Source: Pseudomonas syringae
Lineage (GTDB): Bacteria > Pseudomonadota > Gammaproteobacteria > Pseudomonadales > Pseudomonadaceae
Direction of reading: 5' to 3'
DNA length: 64,000 nucleotides
Assembly (NCBI RefSeq): GCF_021605415.1
Contig: NZ_WKEQ01000001.1
Coordinates: forward strand, 124,001 to 188,000
The notes under the pieces are model-generated. The model was not told the DNA's origin. It made no database searches and worked only from the letters and a program-made list of their open reading frames with translations. The position numbers and the translations under genes are program-made. Shown one piece after another: positions 18,361-26,552 of the stretch (positions are counted from its first letter, which is position 1; every line of letters starts with the position of its first letter).

Positions 18361-18397
18361 TAGGAGCTGCCGCAGGCCCGAGCTTGCGGCAGCTCCT
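18361..18397. repeat. TAGGAGCTGCCGCA inverted repeat
   Basis: A compact hairpin formed by TAGGAGCTGCCGCA and TGCGGCAGCTCCT, related to the arms of the AAAAGATCGCAG repeats. It lies upstream of the DUF3509 gene. Confidence 0.7.
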
Positions 18398-18499
18398 CAC
18401 GGAAGCAAAAGCCACGGAGCGGCCAATGGTCTGGTATTGCGAACTAATCCTGATCAAAGCCAGTCAACAACTGCACGTTCAATCAGGCGGTGACGCATC

Positions 18500-18814
18500 A
18501 TGGACAACCCTTTTCAGATGATTACCGATGCCTTCGCGCCGGATTATCAAATCAACCTGAGCATTCAGGGCCTGGACGGCAGCATCATGCTGACCCTGTC
18601 CAACAGCGGTCGAATCGTGGCCAAACGCATGATCAGTGCCGAACAGCGTAACGATCCGGAACGCCTCAAGCGGCTGGTGCAAAGTATTCAGTTCGGCATC
18701 GCCATCGAACAAGGCCACAGCGCCGTGGCGATTCTGGAAGCCATGACTGGCGGCAACAGCCCGACGCCGCCACCACGGCAGGTTGAAAGCCTGCCGCAGT
18801 CAGCGCGCCTTTAA
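18500..18814 (+). CDS. DUF3509-family protein
   Basis: A 104-aa small soluble protein of the Pseudomonas-restricted DUF3509 family, of unknown role. The core FQMITDAFAPDYQINLSIQG and the helix DPERLKRLVQSIQFGIAIEQ are recognisable; the tail is proline-rich. It ends four bases into the convergent psiE gene. No partner or pathway is indicated. Confidence 0.75.
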   Translation: MDNPFQMITDAFAPDYQINLSIQGLDGSIMLTLSNSGRIVAKRMISAEQRNDPERLKRLVQSIQFGIAIEQGHSAVAILEAMTGGNSPTPPPRQVESLPQSARL

Positions 18815-19311
18815 AGCTCGCCCTTCTCGACCTCCGGGTGTTCACTCGAACCCGTGCCGATCTTGCGGTGCGGGTTGTCGATCTTCACTGAAGGAAACTG
18901 CGAAGACGCGTAGCGCACCACCAGGATCGAAAACGCCAGCAGCAAGATCCCGCCGCACAGATACAGGATGCCCATGTCCGGCGGATTGTGGTGCGAGACA
19001 TTGGAGATCAGCAGGCGAGTCAGCGCCGTGATCGCCACGTAGATCAGGAAGCGCACGGGCATGTGGTTGGTCTTGAAATAAATCCCGACCATCGCGCCCA
19101 GTTCCAGATAGATGAACAGCAACAGAATGTCATCGATCTTGATGTGCCCCACCTCGAGCATCCCGAGGAATTCCATTACCGCCGCCCATGCCGTCACCGC
19201 ACCAATGGCGAACAACGCCAGGTAGTGGAAGGTTTCGACGAACAGGTTGCCCAGGGACTCGGCCAGTTGATGCACGTTTTGCCGCAGTTTCTCGGCCCAG
19301 TTGATTTTCAC
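18811..19311 (-). CDS. psiE: Phosphate-starvation-inducible protein PsiE
   Basis: A 166-aa inner-membrane protein of the PsiE family with four predicted helices (about 25-47, 62-80, 85-102, 115-135). Typical motifs are YFKTNHMPVRFLIYVAITAL and LFIYLELGAMVGIYF. The start is GTG at 19311 with AAGGAA eight bases upstream. The family is named for induction under phosphate limitation in E. coli; its molecular role is unknown. No Pho box was clear upstream. Confidence 0.88.
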   Translation of the reverse strand: MKINWAEKLRQNVHQLAESLGNLFVETFHYLALFAIGAVTAWAAVMEFLGMLEVGHIKIDDILLLFIYLELGAMVGIYFKTNHMPVRFLIYVAITALTRLLISNVSHHNPPDMGILYLCGGILLLAFSILVVRYASSQFPSVKIDNPHRKIGTGSSEHPEVEKGEL

Positions 19312-19543
19312 GATGAAGATTCCTTAGCCCGATTCGAGCGGATGTTGCCGGTTGGACGTGACAGTTTTCTGCGTTCATGGGAATTCATGCAGAAAGAAGG
19401 CCACGACATCATGGCGAGCCGCCAGCAAACGCGCGCCGTGGCGTTTGGTCGCACCAGGCATGAGCCTGGGGCTGACAAACCCTGAATCCGGTCTACATTA
19501 AAAAGCCACTACCCAAAGGCAAAGGATTCGCTTATCCTTTTCG

Positions 19544-19559
19544 CTGTATATAGATACAG
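19544..19559 (+). promoter_or_regulatory. LexA (SOS) box upstream of yebG
   Basis: CTGTATATAGATACAG differs from the enteric consensus CTGTATATATATACAG at one base. It lies 42 bases before the yebG start, the usual position for LexA repression in the SOS response. Confidence 0.9.
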
Positions 19560-19601
19560 TAGTCGCAAGACAATTAATCGTGAAGGCATGTGAGGTGGTG
19601 A

Positions 19602-19934
19602 ATGGCCGTCGAAGTGGTATACCGCAGCAGCCGAGATCTGGAGCGCTTGTTCATGGATAAAGCCGAAGCTGACCGTCATGACAAAATGCTCGAACTCGCC
19701 GAATTGCTGGCTGAAGTGTTGCAAAAAGCCGTGCCGTCGCTGAACGAGCAGCAGGTGGATGAAGTCGGGATCTACATGGCGAAAAATCGCGATGTATTTG
19801 CCAAGGCGTTCAAGAGCCAGCCCGATGCACTGTCGGAGCTGATCAACACACCGGCCGAGCCCGTAGCAACTGAAGAAGTGGCAGAACCCGCCGAACCGGT
19901 CAAACCGGCCAAGGCACCCAAAGCCGCAAAATAA
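19602..19934 (+). CDS. yebG: YebG family SOS-regulon protein
   Basis: A 110-aa protein. The first 75 residues match YebG (MAVEVVYRSSRDLERLFMDK, then EADRHDKMLELAELLAEVLQ). The C-terminal tail is a low-complexity Ala/Pro/Lys/Glu extension ending APKAAK. YebG is DNA-damage inducible in E. coli and its exact job is unsettled. The near-consensus LexA box 42 bases upstream fits that regulation directly. A REP-type inverted repeat follows the stop. Confidence 0.9.
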   Translation: MAVEVVYRSSRDLERLFMDKAEADRHDKMLELAELLAEVLQKAVPSLNEQQVDEVGIYMAKNRDVFAKAFKSQPDALSELINTPAEPVATEEVAEPAEPVKPAKAPKAAK

Positions 19935-19994
19935 AAAGATCGCAGCCCCAACACCCTACCCCTTGTAGGAGTGCCGAAGGCTGCGATCTTTTGA
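19935..19994. repeat. AAAAGATCGCAG inverted repeat pair
   Basis: Inverted AAAAGATCGCAG / CTGCGATCTTTT arms with a degenerate centre, immediately after the yebG stop and before the convergent dehydrogenase gene. It may serve as a terminator. Confidence 0.75.
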
Positions 19995-20043
19995 TCTTCA
20001 AATCTTTTGATACTCAAATCTTTGTTATTCCCCTCCCCAAAAA

Positions 20044-21063
20044 TCACCGATACAAAACCCGCTCCGCCAACTCATCCGCCACCCGCGCCGGCGAACGCTT
20101 CTCCGCCTGCGCATGGGCAAACACCTCGGTCAACCGCGAGCTGATCTTCGACAGGTGCGCCGTGATCGTCGGCAATTCTTCGCCGCGATGCTTGAGCGAC
20201 ACATAAATCAACGCGCCCGCATTGATCACATAATCCGGCGCATAAAGAATGCCGCGCCGCTCCAGTTGATCGGCGACGTCCAGATGAGTCAGTTGATTAT
20301 TCGCCGAACCCGCCACCGCCGCGCAGCGCAACTGCGCGACGCTGTTGCGATTCAGCACACCGCCCAGACCGCATGGCGCAAGAATGTCGCACGGCGTGCT
20401 GAGCAATGCGTCGTTGGCAATCGGATGGGCATTGAGTTGTTCCATCGCCAGTAACACCTTGCCGTGATCAATGTCGCTGACCAGCAGCTCGGCGCCAACA
20501 GCATGAAGCTGTTCGGCCAGTGCATAACCGACATTGCCCAGGCCCTGAATCGCCACGCGCAAACCTTCGAGATTATCGCTGCCCAGGCGCGCCATCGCTG
20601 TTGCGCGAATGCCGGCGAAAACGCCCATCGCCGCATGAGGCGCCGGGTCTCCGGCAGAGGTGGTGCTGGTGACATGTCGGGTCTGCTGGGCGATGCAATC
20701 CATGTCCGCCACCGAGGTGCCGCTGTCGATGGCGGTGATGTAGCGACCGTCCAGTTGGTCGATGCAACGGCCGAACGCTTCGAACAGCGCCGCGCGGTTT
20801 TCGACATGGGCCGGACGCACGATCACTGCCACCCCGCCGCCCTGCTCCAGACCGGCAAGCGCGGCCTTGTAGCTCATGCCCTTGGCCAGGCGCACCGCGT
20901 CCTCGACAGCAGATTCGTCGTTGGGATAGGCAAGGTAACGACATCCGCCAAGGGCTGGCCCGAGGCGACTGTTATGAATAGCAATGACCGCCTTCAACCC
21001 GGAGACCGGGTCAACGCTAAGATGCAGCGATTCCAGGCGAGTGCTTTGCATGAGAGCAAACAT
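20044..21063 (-). CDS. Leucine/Glu/Phe/Val dehydrogenase family protein, catalytic lysine replaced
   Basis: A 339-aa protein of the leucine dehydrogenase family, which oxidatively deaminates branched-chain amino acids with NAD. The substrate domain (about 1-140) keeps LGPALGGCRYL, the substrate-binding Lys66 in KGMSYKAAL, and the aspartate in ITAIDSGTSVADMD. The NAD fold has GLGNVGYALAEQL (about 172-184). Twelve residues after Lys66, the family's general-base lysine (normally GGGK) is valine: GGGV at residue 78, codon 20830-20832. The enzyme may be inactive or changed in chemistry. GGAG seven bases before the ATG supports the start. It stands alone, divergent from the SirB1-type gene. Confidence 0.82.
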   Translation of the reverse strand: MFALMQSTRLESLHLSVDPVSGLKAVIAIHNSRLGPALGGCRYLAYPNDESAVEDAVRLAKGMSYKAALAGLEQGGGVAVIVRPAHVENRAALFEAFGRCIDQLDGRYITAIDSGTSVADMDCIAQQTRHVTSTTSAGDPAPHAAMGVFAGIRATAMARLGSDNLEGLRVAIQGLGNVGYALAEQLHAVGAELLVSDIDHGKVLLAMEQLNAHPIANDALLSTPCDILAPCGLGGVLNRNSVAQLRCAAVAGSANNQLTHLDVADQLERRGILYAPDYVINAGALIYVSLKHRGEELPTITAHLSKISSRLTEVFAHAQAEKRSPARVADELAERVLYR

Positions 21064-21247
21064 CGACAGGCTCCCGAATCACTTCTTGTAGACGCCAGTA
21101 TAGGCTTGCAACAAAAAATTGCTGGAGCGCACCGGAATAAGCACGGGCTGCAAACCGGGCTTTGCGGCATAACTCGACGCGAGTGCAGCGCGGCACTGGA
21201 CGAATAGCGGAGACGGGGCTAAAACGAGGCATTCTCCGGAGATTTTG

Positions 21248-22051
21248 ATGAGCCCGCGCCAACGTTTCCTCGACTGTTTGCATCGTTCCCCTCCCGCGCT
21301 GTTCGAAGCTGCGCTGTGGATGGCGGCCGAGCACGATAAAGAGGCCAACCCACACGCCTTGTTGCAGGACTTCACCGAGCTGCAGCAACGGGTCAGTTAC
21401 GGCTTGCCAATGATGCCGGTCAGCGAACTGGCGCAACCGCTGCTGCGACGCATGAACGACCTGGGTTATGCCAAGGACGATTTCACCCCGCTGCGCCCGC
21501 AAGCTGCGTTGTTGCACAAGGTAATGCAAACCCGTCGCGGACAGCCCCTCGCGCTGGCATTGATTGCGCTGGAATTGGCGCGGGGGCTGGAGATTCCGCT
21601 GGTGGGTGTCAACTTCCCCGGACACTTCCTGCTGCGGGTGCCCGGCGCCGATCATTTGCTTGATCCGTGTGGCGGTCGACGTCTGTATCCAAACGACTGC
21701 CGCGAGTTGTTGCAGCGTCAGTACGGCTCGCAGATGAAGCTCAATGCCGAACATCTGGCAACCGCCACGCCGGTTCAGATGCTCCAGCGCCTGTCCCGCA
21801 ATCTGCGTCAGTTGCACCTGACACACGACGATTTCATCGCCGCACTGATGGACGCCGAACGCGTGCTGGAACTGGGCAATGCCAGCGCCGCCGATTACCT
21901 GGCCCGCGCCAGCCTGTATCAGCGGCTCGATTGCCCCAGCGCCGAGCGATTCGACCTGGAACATGCCCTGCTGCTCAGTGAAGATCCGATCCAGCGGTTG
22001 CGCCTGACCGAACGGCTCGGGCATTTGCCACCCAACTCGGTAGTTCATTAA
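21248..22051 (+). CDS. SirB1-family (transglutaminase-like fold) protein
   Basis: A 267-aa soluble protein of the SirB1 family, with the transglutaminase-like core LHKVMQTRRGQPLALALIAL, FPGHFLLRV and DPCGGRRL, followed by C-terminal helical repeats of TPR type. The classical Cys is absent from the usual place, as in other SirB1 proteins, so a non-enzymatic role is likely. The start ATG at 21248 has CCGGAGATTTTG upstream. REP repeats follow. Confidence 0.82.
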   Translation: MSPRQRFLDCLHRSPPALFEAALWMAAEHDKEANPHALLQDFTELQQRVSYGLPMMPVSELAQPLLRRMNDLGYAKDDFTPLRPQAALLHKVMQTRRGQPLALALIALELARGLEIPLVGVNFPGHFLLRVPGADHLLDPCGGRRLYPNDCRELLQRQYGSQMKLNAEHLATATPVQMLQRLSRNLRQLHLTHDDFIAALMDAERVLELGNASAADYLARASLYQRLDCPSAERFDLEHALLLSEDPIQRLRLTERLGHLPPNSVVH

Positions 22052-22055
22052 CCCC

Positions 22056-22148
22056 TGCAGGAGCGAGCCTGCTCGCGAAAGCGCCGGGTCAGCTGATGAA
22101 GATGCTGGCTCACACAACCGCCATCGCTGGCAAGCCAGCTCCCACAAG
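22056..22148. repeat. REP pair, GCGAGCCTGCTCGCGAA family
   Basis: A forward unit (core GAGCGAGCCTGCTCGCGAAAG) and an inverted unit (core ATCGCTGGCAAGCCAGCTCCC) about 40 bases apart. A third partial unit (TTCGCGGGCAAGCCCGGCTT) lies at 22259-22278. These fill the 236-base gap between the SirB1-type gene and maiA. Confidence 0.75.
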
Positions 22149-22287
22149 GATTTCTGCTCCAACACACTCAGAGACAGCCCCTCGCTCCTACAGGCGATCG
22201 TGTGGCTTGGCCGCGAAATGGGTGTGTCAGGTGCAGATAATTTGTCTGGCACACCTTCTTCGCGGGCAAGCCCGGCTTCTACATGGG

Positions 22288-22923
22288 TTACGGGGTGTCG
22301 GGCTGGTTGGCGGGGTGCGCCTTGATGAACGCGGGATGCGTTGCAGCGAGAGCGGCCACGCGACGAATCCGAGGGTAAGCCTCAAGATCGACGTTGAAAC
22401 GCTCGGCCGCATACAGCTGTGGAATCAGATACACGTCGGCCAACCCCGGCTGTTCGCCGAAGCAGTAACCGGCGTCGCCGATCAACTGCTCCACCGTCGC
22501 CAGACCTTGACCGATCCAGTGGCTGATCCACTCGACCACTTGCGGCTCGTCATGACCGAGTTGCCGCAAACGATTCAATACGCTGACGTTGTGCAACGGA
22601 TGCACATCGCAACCGATCACCGCCGCCACGCCACGCACTCGCGCACGAGCGACCAGATCCCCGGGCAATAGCGGCACCTGTGGATAACGTTCCTCCAGGA
22701 ACTCGATGATCGCCGGCGATTGAATCAACAGCGCGCCATCATCGGTACGCAAGGCCGGCACGCGGCCCTGCGGATTGATCGCCAAATACGCCGGTTGACG
22801 ATGCTCTCCTCCCACCGGGGCGATGAGATTCACCGGCAGCGCCTGATAATCCAGGCCCTTGAGCGCCAGCGCGATGCGCACCCGATACGACGACGTGGAA
22901 CGGTAATAGGTGTAGAGATCCAT
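22288..22923 (-). CDS. maiA: Maleylacetoacetate isomerase
   Basis: A 211-aa zeta-class glutathione transferase that isomerises maleylacetoacetate to fumarylacetoacetate in tyrosine/homogentisate breakdown. The glutathione-binding motif YYRSTSSYRVRIALALKG is at residues 6-23, and the SNAIL-like IQSPAIIEFLEE is near 67-78. It follows fahA by 12 bases and is last in the hmgA-fahA-maiA operon. Confidence 0.95.
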   Translation of the reverse strand: MDLYTYYRSTSSYRVRIALALKGLDYQALPVNLIAPVGGEHRQPAYLAINPQGRVPALRTDDGALLIQSPAIIEFLEERYPQVPLLPGDLVARARVRGVAAVIGCDVHPLHNVSVLNRLRQLGHDEPQVVEWISHWIGQGLATVEQLIGDAGYCFGEQPGLADVYLIPQLYAAERFNVDLEAYPRIRRVAALAATHPAFIKAHPANQPDTP

Positions 22924-22935
22924 TACCCGCTCCTG

Positions 22936-24240
22936 TCAGTGCGCCGCCACGATTTTGCCTCGGCATTCGCCGAAACCGATGGAGGCAAAACCGTCACGGG
23001 CGCAACGGGCGCGCAGGATAATTTCGTCGCCGTCTTCCAGGAACTTACGCACTTCGCCGGAGGCTAGCTCGATCGGCTTTTTGCCGCCCTCGGTGATTTC
23101 CAGCAGACTGCCGAACTGACCGTCTTCAGGCCCCGACAACGTGCCCGAACCGAACAGATCGCCGGCCTGCAACTGGCAGCCGTTAACGCTGTGGTGCGCG
23201 ACCATTTGCGCGACGGTCCAGTACATGTGCCGTGTATTGCTCAAGGTCAAACGATGCGCGGGAAGATTTTGCTCGCGCATGGCCTCGGTGAGCAGCAGGA
23301 CTTCCAGTTCGATGTCGAAAGCACCGGCGGCCTGATCACGCTGGTCGAGCAGATACGCCAGCGGTTGCGGATCGCCCTGCGGACGCGCGGGTTGTGGGCG
23401 ACGGAACGGCTCCAGCGCTTCGGCCGTCACTACCCACGGCGAGACGCTGGTGATGAAGCTCTTCGACAGAAATGGCCCCAGCGGCTGATATTCCCAGGCC
23501 TGGATATCCCGCGCCGACCAGTCGTTGAGCAGACAGAAACCGGCAATATGCTCAGCGGCATCGCCAATGGCGATCGACTCGCCCATCTCGTTGCCCTGGC
23601 CGATCCAGATCCCCAGTTCCAGCTCATAGTCCAGACGCGCGCAGGGGCCGAAGGTCGGCTCGGTCTGACCGGCCGGCAGGGTCTGGCCTTTCGGACGACG
23701 GACCTCAGTGCCGGACGGCCGCACGGTGGAAGCGCGGCCGTGATAACCGATCGGCACGTATTTGTAGTTCGGCAGCAGCGGGTTGTCCGGTCGAAACAGT
23801 TTGCCGACGTTTTGCGCGTGCTCGATGCCGACATAGAAATCGGTGTAATCGCTGATCCGGGCCGGCAGATGCATCTGGCAATCGGCAGCCAATGGCAGCC
23901 ACTTCGCGCCTTGGGCTTCGATCTTGCCGCGCAGCGCACTGCCGTCGCTGAACAACTCCAGCAGACGTTTACGCAGGGCAACCCGGGCCGGGCGACCGAG
24001 TTCGAAAAACGCATTCAGTTGACCGCCGCGCGTGGCTTCGACGGCCGCCTTCGCGACACCGTCGAACAGGCCGGCGTCCAGCGCCGCTTCGAGATCGAAA
24101 ATGTGTGCGCCGATAGCAACACCGCTGCGCGGGACCGAGCCGTTGATGCTGAACACGCCCAGCGGCAGGTTCTGCAACGGGAAATCGGCATGACCGTTGG
24201 CGGAAACAACCCAGCTGCGGGCAATGGAAGTCTGGGTCAT
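22936..24240 (-). CDS. fahA: Fumarylacetoacetase
   Basis: A 434-aa hydrolase that splits fumarylacetoacetate into fumarate and acetoacetate, the last step of the pathway. The SH3-like N-terminal domain is at about 15-115 and the catalytic domain follows, with metal-binding residues in YTDFYVGIEHAQNVG, LDYELELGIWIGQGNEMGE (given in part) and LLNDWSARDIQAWE. Length is normal for the family. It starts three bases after hmgA ends, indicating translational coupling. Confidence 0.97.
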   Translation of the reverse strand: MTQTSIARSWVVSANGHADFPLQNLPLGVFSINGSVPRSGVAIGAHIFDLEAALDAGLFDGVAKAAVEATRGGQLNAFFELGRPARVALRKRLLELFSDGSALRGKIEAQGAKWLPLAADCQMHLPARISDYTDFYVGIEHAQNVGKLFRPDNPLLPNYKYVPIGYHGRASTVRPSGTEVRRPKGQTLPAGQTEPTFGPCARLDYELELGIWIGQGNEMGESIAIGDAAEHIAGFCLLNDWSARDIQAWEYQPLGPFLSKSFITSVSPWVVTAEALEPFRRPQPARPQGDPQPLAYLLDQRDQAAGAFDIELEVLLLTEAMREQNLPAHRLTLSNTRHMYWTVAQMVAHHSVNGCQLQAGDLFGSGTLSGPEDGQFGSLLEITEGGKKPIELASGEVRKFLEDGDEIILRARCARDGFASIGFGECRGKIVAAH

Positions 24241-24243
24241 GGG

Positions 24244-25548
24244 TTATCTCCGGGTCGGGTCGAATGAGGCGGGCAGTGTGGCCCAGCAGGCGTCATAACT
24301 GGATTGCAGTTGCGGGCAGTCGAGGGCGAAGCGGCTTGGGCGCAGCACTTGGCTGGTCTCGAACATGAAGGCCATGGTGTTGTCGATTTTCGCCGGTTTG
24401 AGATCGGCGCTGATCGCCTTCATGCAGGTTTCACCGTCAGGGCCGTGCGCGCTCATGCAGCTGTGCAGCGAGGCACCGCCAGGCAGGAAACCTTCGGCCT
24501 TGGCGTCGTATTCGCCCTGGATCAGACCCATGAATTCGTTCATCAGGTTGCGGTGGAACCACGGTGGACGGAAGGTGTTCTCGGCCACCATCCAGCGCGG
24601 CGGGAAAATCACAAAGTCGAGATTCGCCAAGCCATGCACGCTGGTCGGCGAGGTCAGCACGGTGAAGATCGACGGATCCGGATGATCGAAACTGACCGTG
24701 CCAATCGTGTTGAAGCGACGCAGATCGTATTTGTACGGCACGTTATTGCCGTGCCATGCGACCACGTTCAGCGGCGAGTGATTCAATTCACAGCCCCACA
24801 ATTGGCCAAGGAATTTCTGCACCAGCGTGGTGGGTTGTTTGAGGTCTTCGTAATGCGCCACCGGGGTCAGGAAGTCCCGTGGATTGGCCAGGCCATTGCT
24901 GCCAATCGGGCCCAGATCCGGAAGCCGCAAGGGCGCGCCATGGTTTTCGGCGACATAACCGCGTGCTTGTGCATCGAGCAGTTCGACGCGAAATTTCAAG
25001 CCGCGCGGCAGCACGACGATTTCCAGCGGTCCGACGTCCAGCACGCCCAGCTCCGTGGCAATACGCAATCGTCCTTGCTCAGGCACCAGCAACAGTTCGC
25101 CGTCGGCATTGAAGAACACACGCTCCATCGAACGATTGGCGCGGTAACTGAAGATGCTGATCCCGGCCGGTTTATCCGCACTGGCATTGGCCGCCATGCT
25201 CACCAGGCCATCGATGAAATCGGTCGGCTCACCCGGCATGTCCAGTGGATTCCAGCGCAGGCGGTTTGGCGTCACGTCGCCCAATGGGCCGCCGGCCAGT
25301 TGCCGATCGAGTTTGACGAAGGCCGGGTGATTGGCCGACGGCTGAATGCGGTACATCCAGGTGCGCCGCGTTTCGCCGCGACTCATGGTGAAAGCCGTGC
25401 CGGAGAACAGTTCGGTGTAGAGACCGTAAGGGGCTTTTTGCGGGGAGTTCTGGCCGACGGGCAGCGCGCCGGGCAGTGCTTCACTGCTGAATTCATTGCC
25501 GAAACCGGACTGATAAGCCAGCGTCGACGACGTTGAATCGAGGTTCAT
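24244..25548 (-). CDS. hmgA: Homogentisate 1,2-dioxygenase
   Basis: A 434-aa non-haem iron dioxygenase that opens the ring of homogentisate to maleylacetoacetate. The iron ligands His, Glu and His are in [16 protein letters not shown] and [12 protein letters not shown]. The start at 25548 is set by AGGAGG five bases upstream; an in-frame ATG at 25575 adds residues unlike the family. It is first of three genes, divergent from the IclR repressor gene, with a palindromic operator in between. Confidence 0.97.
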   Translation of the reverse strand: MNLDSTSSTLAYQSGFGNEFSSEALPGALPVGQNSPQKAPYGLYTELFSGTAFTMSRGETRRTWMYRIQPSANHPAFVKLDRQLAGGPLGDVTPNRLRWNPLDMPGEPTDFIDGLVSMAANASADKPAGISIFSYRANRSMERVFFNADGELLLVPEQGRLRIATELGVLDVGPLEIVVLPRGLKFRVELLDAQARGYVAENHGAPLRLPDLGPIGSNGLANPRDFLTPVAHYEDLKQPTTLVQKFLGQLWGCELNHSPLNVVAWHGNNVPYKYDLRRFNTIGTVSFDHPDPSIFTVLTSPTSVHGLANLDFVIFPPRWMVAENTFRPPWFHRNLMNEFMGLIQGEYDAKAEGFLPGGASLHSCMSAHGPDGETCMKAISADLKPAKIDNTMAFMFETSQVLRPSRFALDCPQLQSSYDACWATLPASFDPTRR

Positions 25549-25623
25549 GGAGCCTCCTGAACAGGGAGGCGGCAATGGCCGACGCTCTACAACAGAGGTC
25601 TTGGCACGCCGCGGTTATTTTTA

Positions 25624-25640
25624 TCGTAATCGGATTACGC
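25624..25640. promoter_or_regulatory. HmgR operator palindrome
   Basis: The perfect dyad CGTAATC-G-GATTACG (25625-25639) lies between hmgA and the divergent IclR gene. P. putida HmgR is known to bind a 17-base palindrome in the hmgA promoter and to be released by homogentisate. A further CGTAAT half site follows at 25645-25650. Confidence 0.8.
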
Positions 25641-25711
25641 ATAACGTAATTTGCTCGACATCCAGCGTCAAGCTATAAAGACGCCCACTCGTTTCGTAAC
25701 CCGGCACTCCC

Positions 25712-26503
25712 ATGGAAAAAACCAGCGAAAGCAACGGCAAACAAAAGGTTCGCTCCGCCGAGGTCGGCACCGATATCCTCAAGGCTCTGGCTGAGTTATC
25801 GCCCGCCACTTCGTTGTCGCGCCTGGCGGAACATGTGCAAATGCCGGCAAGTAAGGTTCACCGTTACTTGCAAGCGCTGATCGCCTCGGGGTTTGCCGAA
25901 CAGAACAGCGCCACCAACCATTACGGCCTCGGTCGTGAAGCGCTGCGCGTCGGTCTGGCCGCACTCAACAGTATGGACGTGCTGAAAGTCGCCGCCCTGC
26001 CCTTGGCCGAACTGCGCGACGAACTCAACGAAACCTGTTTTCTGGCGGTGTGGGGCAATCAAGGCGCGACTGTTGTTCACATCGAGCCGGCCGTGCGCGC
26101 GGTGACGGTAGTGACGCAATTGGGTTCAGTGTTGCCGCTCCTCAGTTCATCCACCGGTCTGGTGTTCAGCGCGTTTCTCCCGTCTCGGGAAACCGATGAA
26201 TTGCGGGATCTGGAAACCAACGTCGTCGGTCATCCACTCGCTGACGACGTGACTTACGCAAGTTTGTGCGAACAGATCCGCGAACGCGGCTTGCACCACG
26301 TTCACGGTTTGCTGATGCCGGGCGTGGATGCTTTGTCCGCGCCGGTGTTTAATGCAGTGGGCCAGGTTGCCGCCGTGATGACCATCGTCGGCCCGACCTC
26401 GTTATTTCATGCCGACGAAAACGGCCCGGCGGCGCAGCGTTTGCTGGCGGCGACGCAGGCCGTTAGCTGGCGAATGGGGTTTGAGCCAGCCCGCGCAAAC
26501 TGA
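25712..26503 (+). CDS. hmgR: IclR-family repressor of the homogentisate operon
   Basis: A 263-aa IclR-type regulator. The winged helix-turn-helix is at about 18-75 (GTDILKALAELSPATSLSRL, then MPASKVHRYLQALIASGFAE). The effector-binding GAF-like domain is at about 90-255. Divergent position next to hmgA and the palindrome between them identify it as the homogentisate-responsive repressor HmgR, known from P. putida. The start is ATG 25712. Confidence 0.92.
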   Translation: MEKTSESNGKQKVRSAEVGTDILKALAELSPATSLSRLAEHVQMPASKVHRYLQALIASGFAEQNSATNHYGLGREALRVGLAALNSMDVLKVAALPLAELRDELNETCFLAVWGNQGATVVHIEPAVRAVTVVTQLGSVLPLLSSSTGLVFSAFLPSRETDELRDLETNVVGHPLADDVTYASLCEQIRERGLHHVHGLLMPGVDALSAPVFNAVGQVAAVMTIVGPTSLFHADENGPAAQRLLAATQAVSWRMGFEPARAN

Positions 26504-26552
26504 CCTTCAGGCACTCGACCGCAAGATTGAGTGCCCACACCAATCGCCGTAA

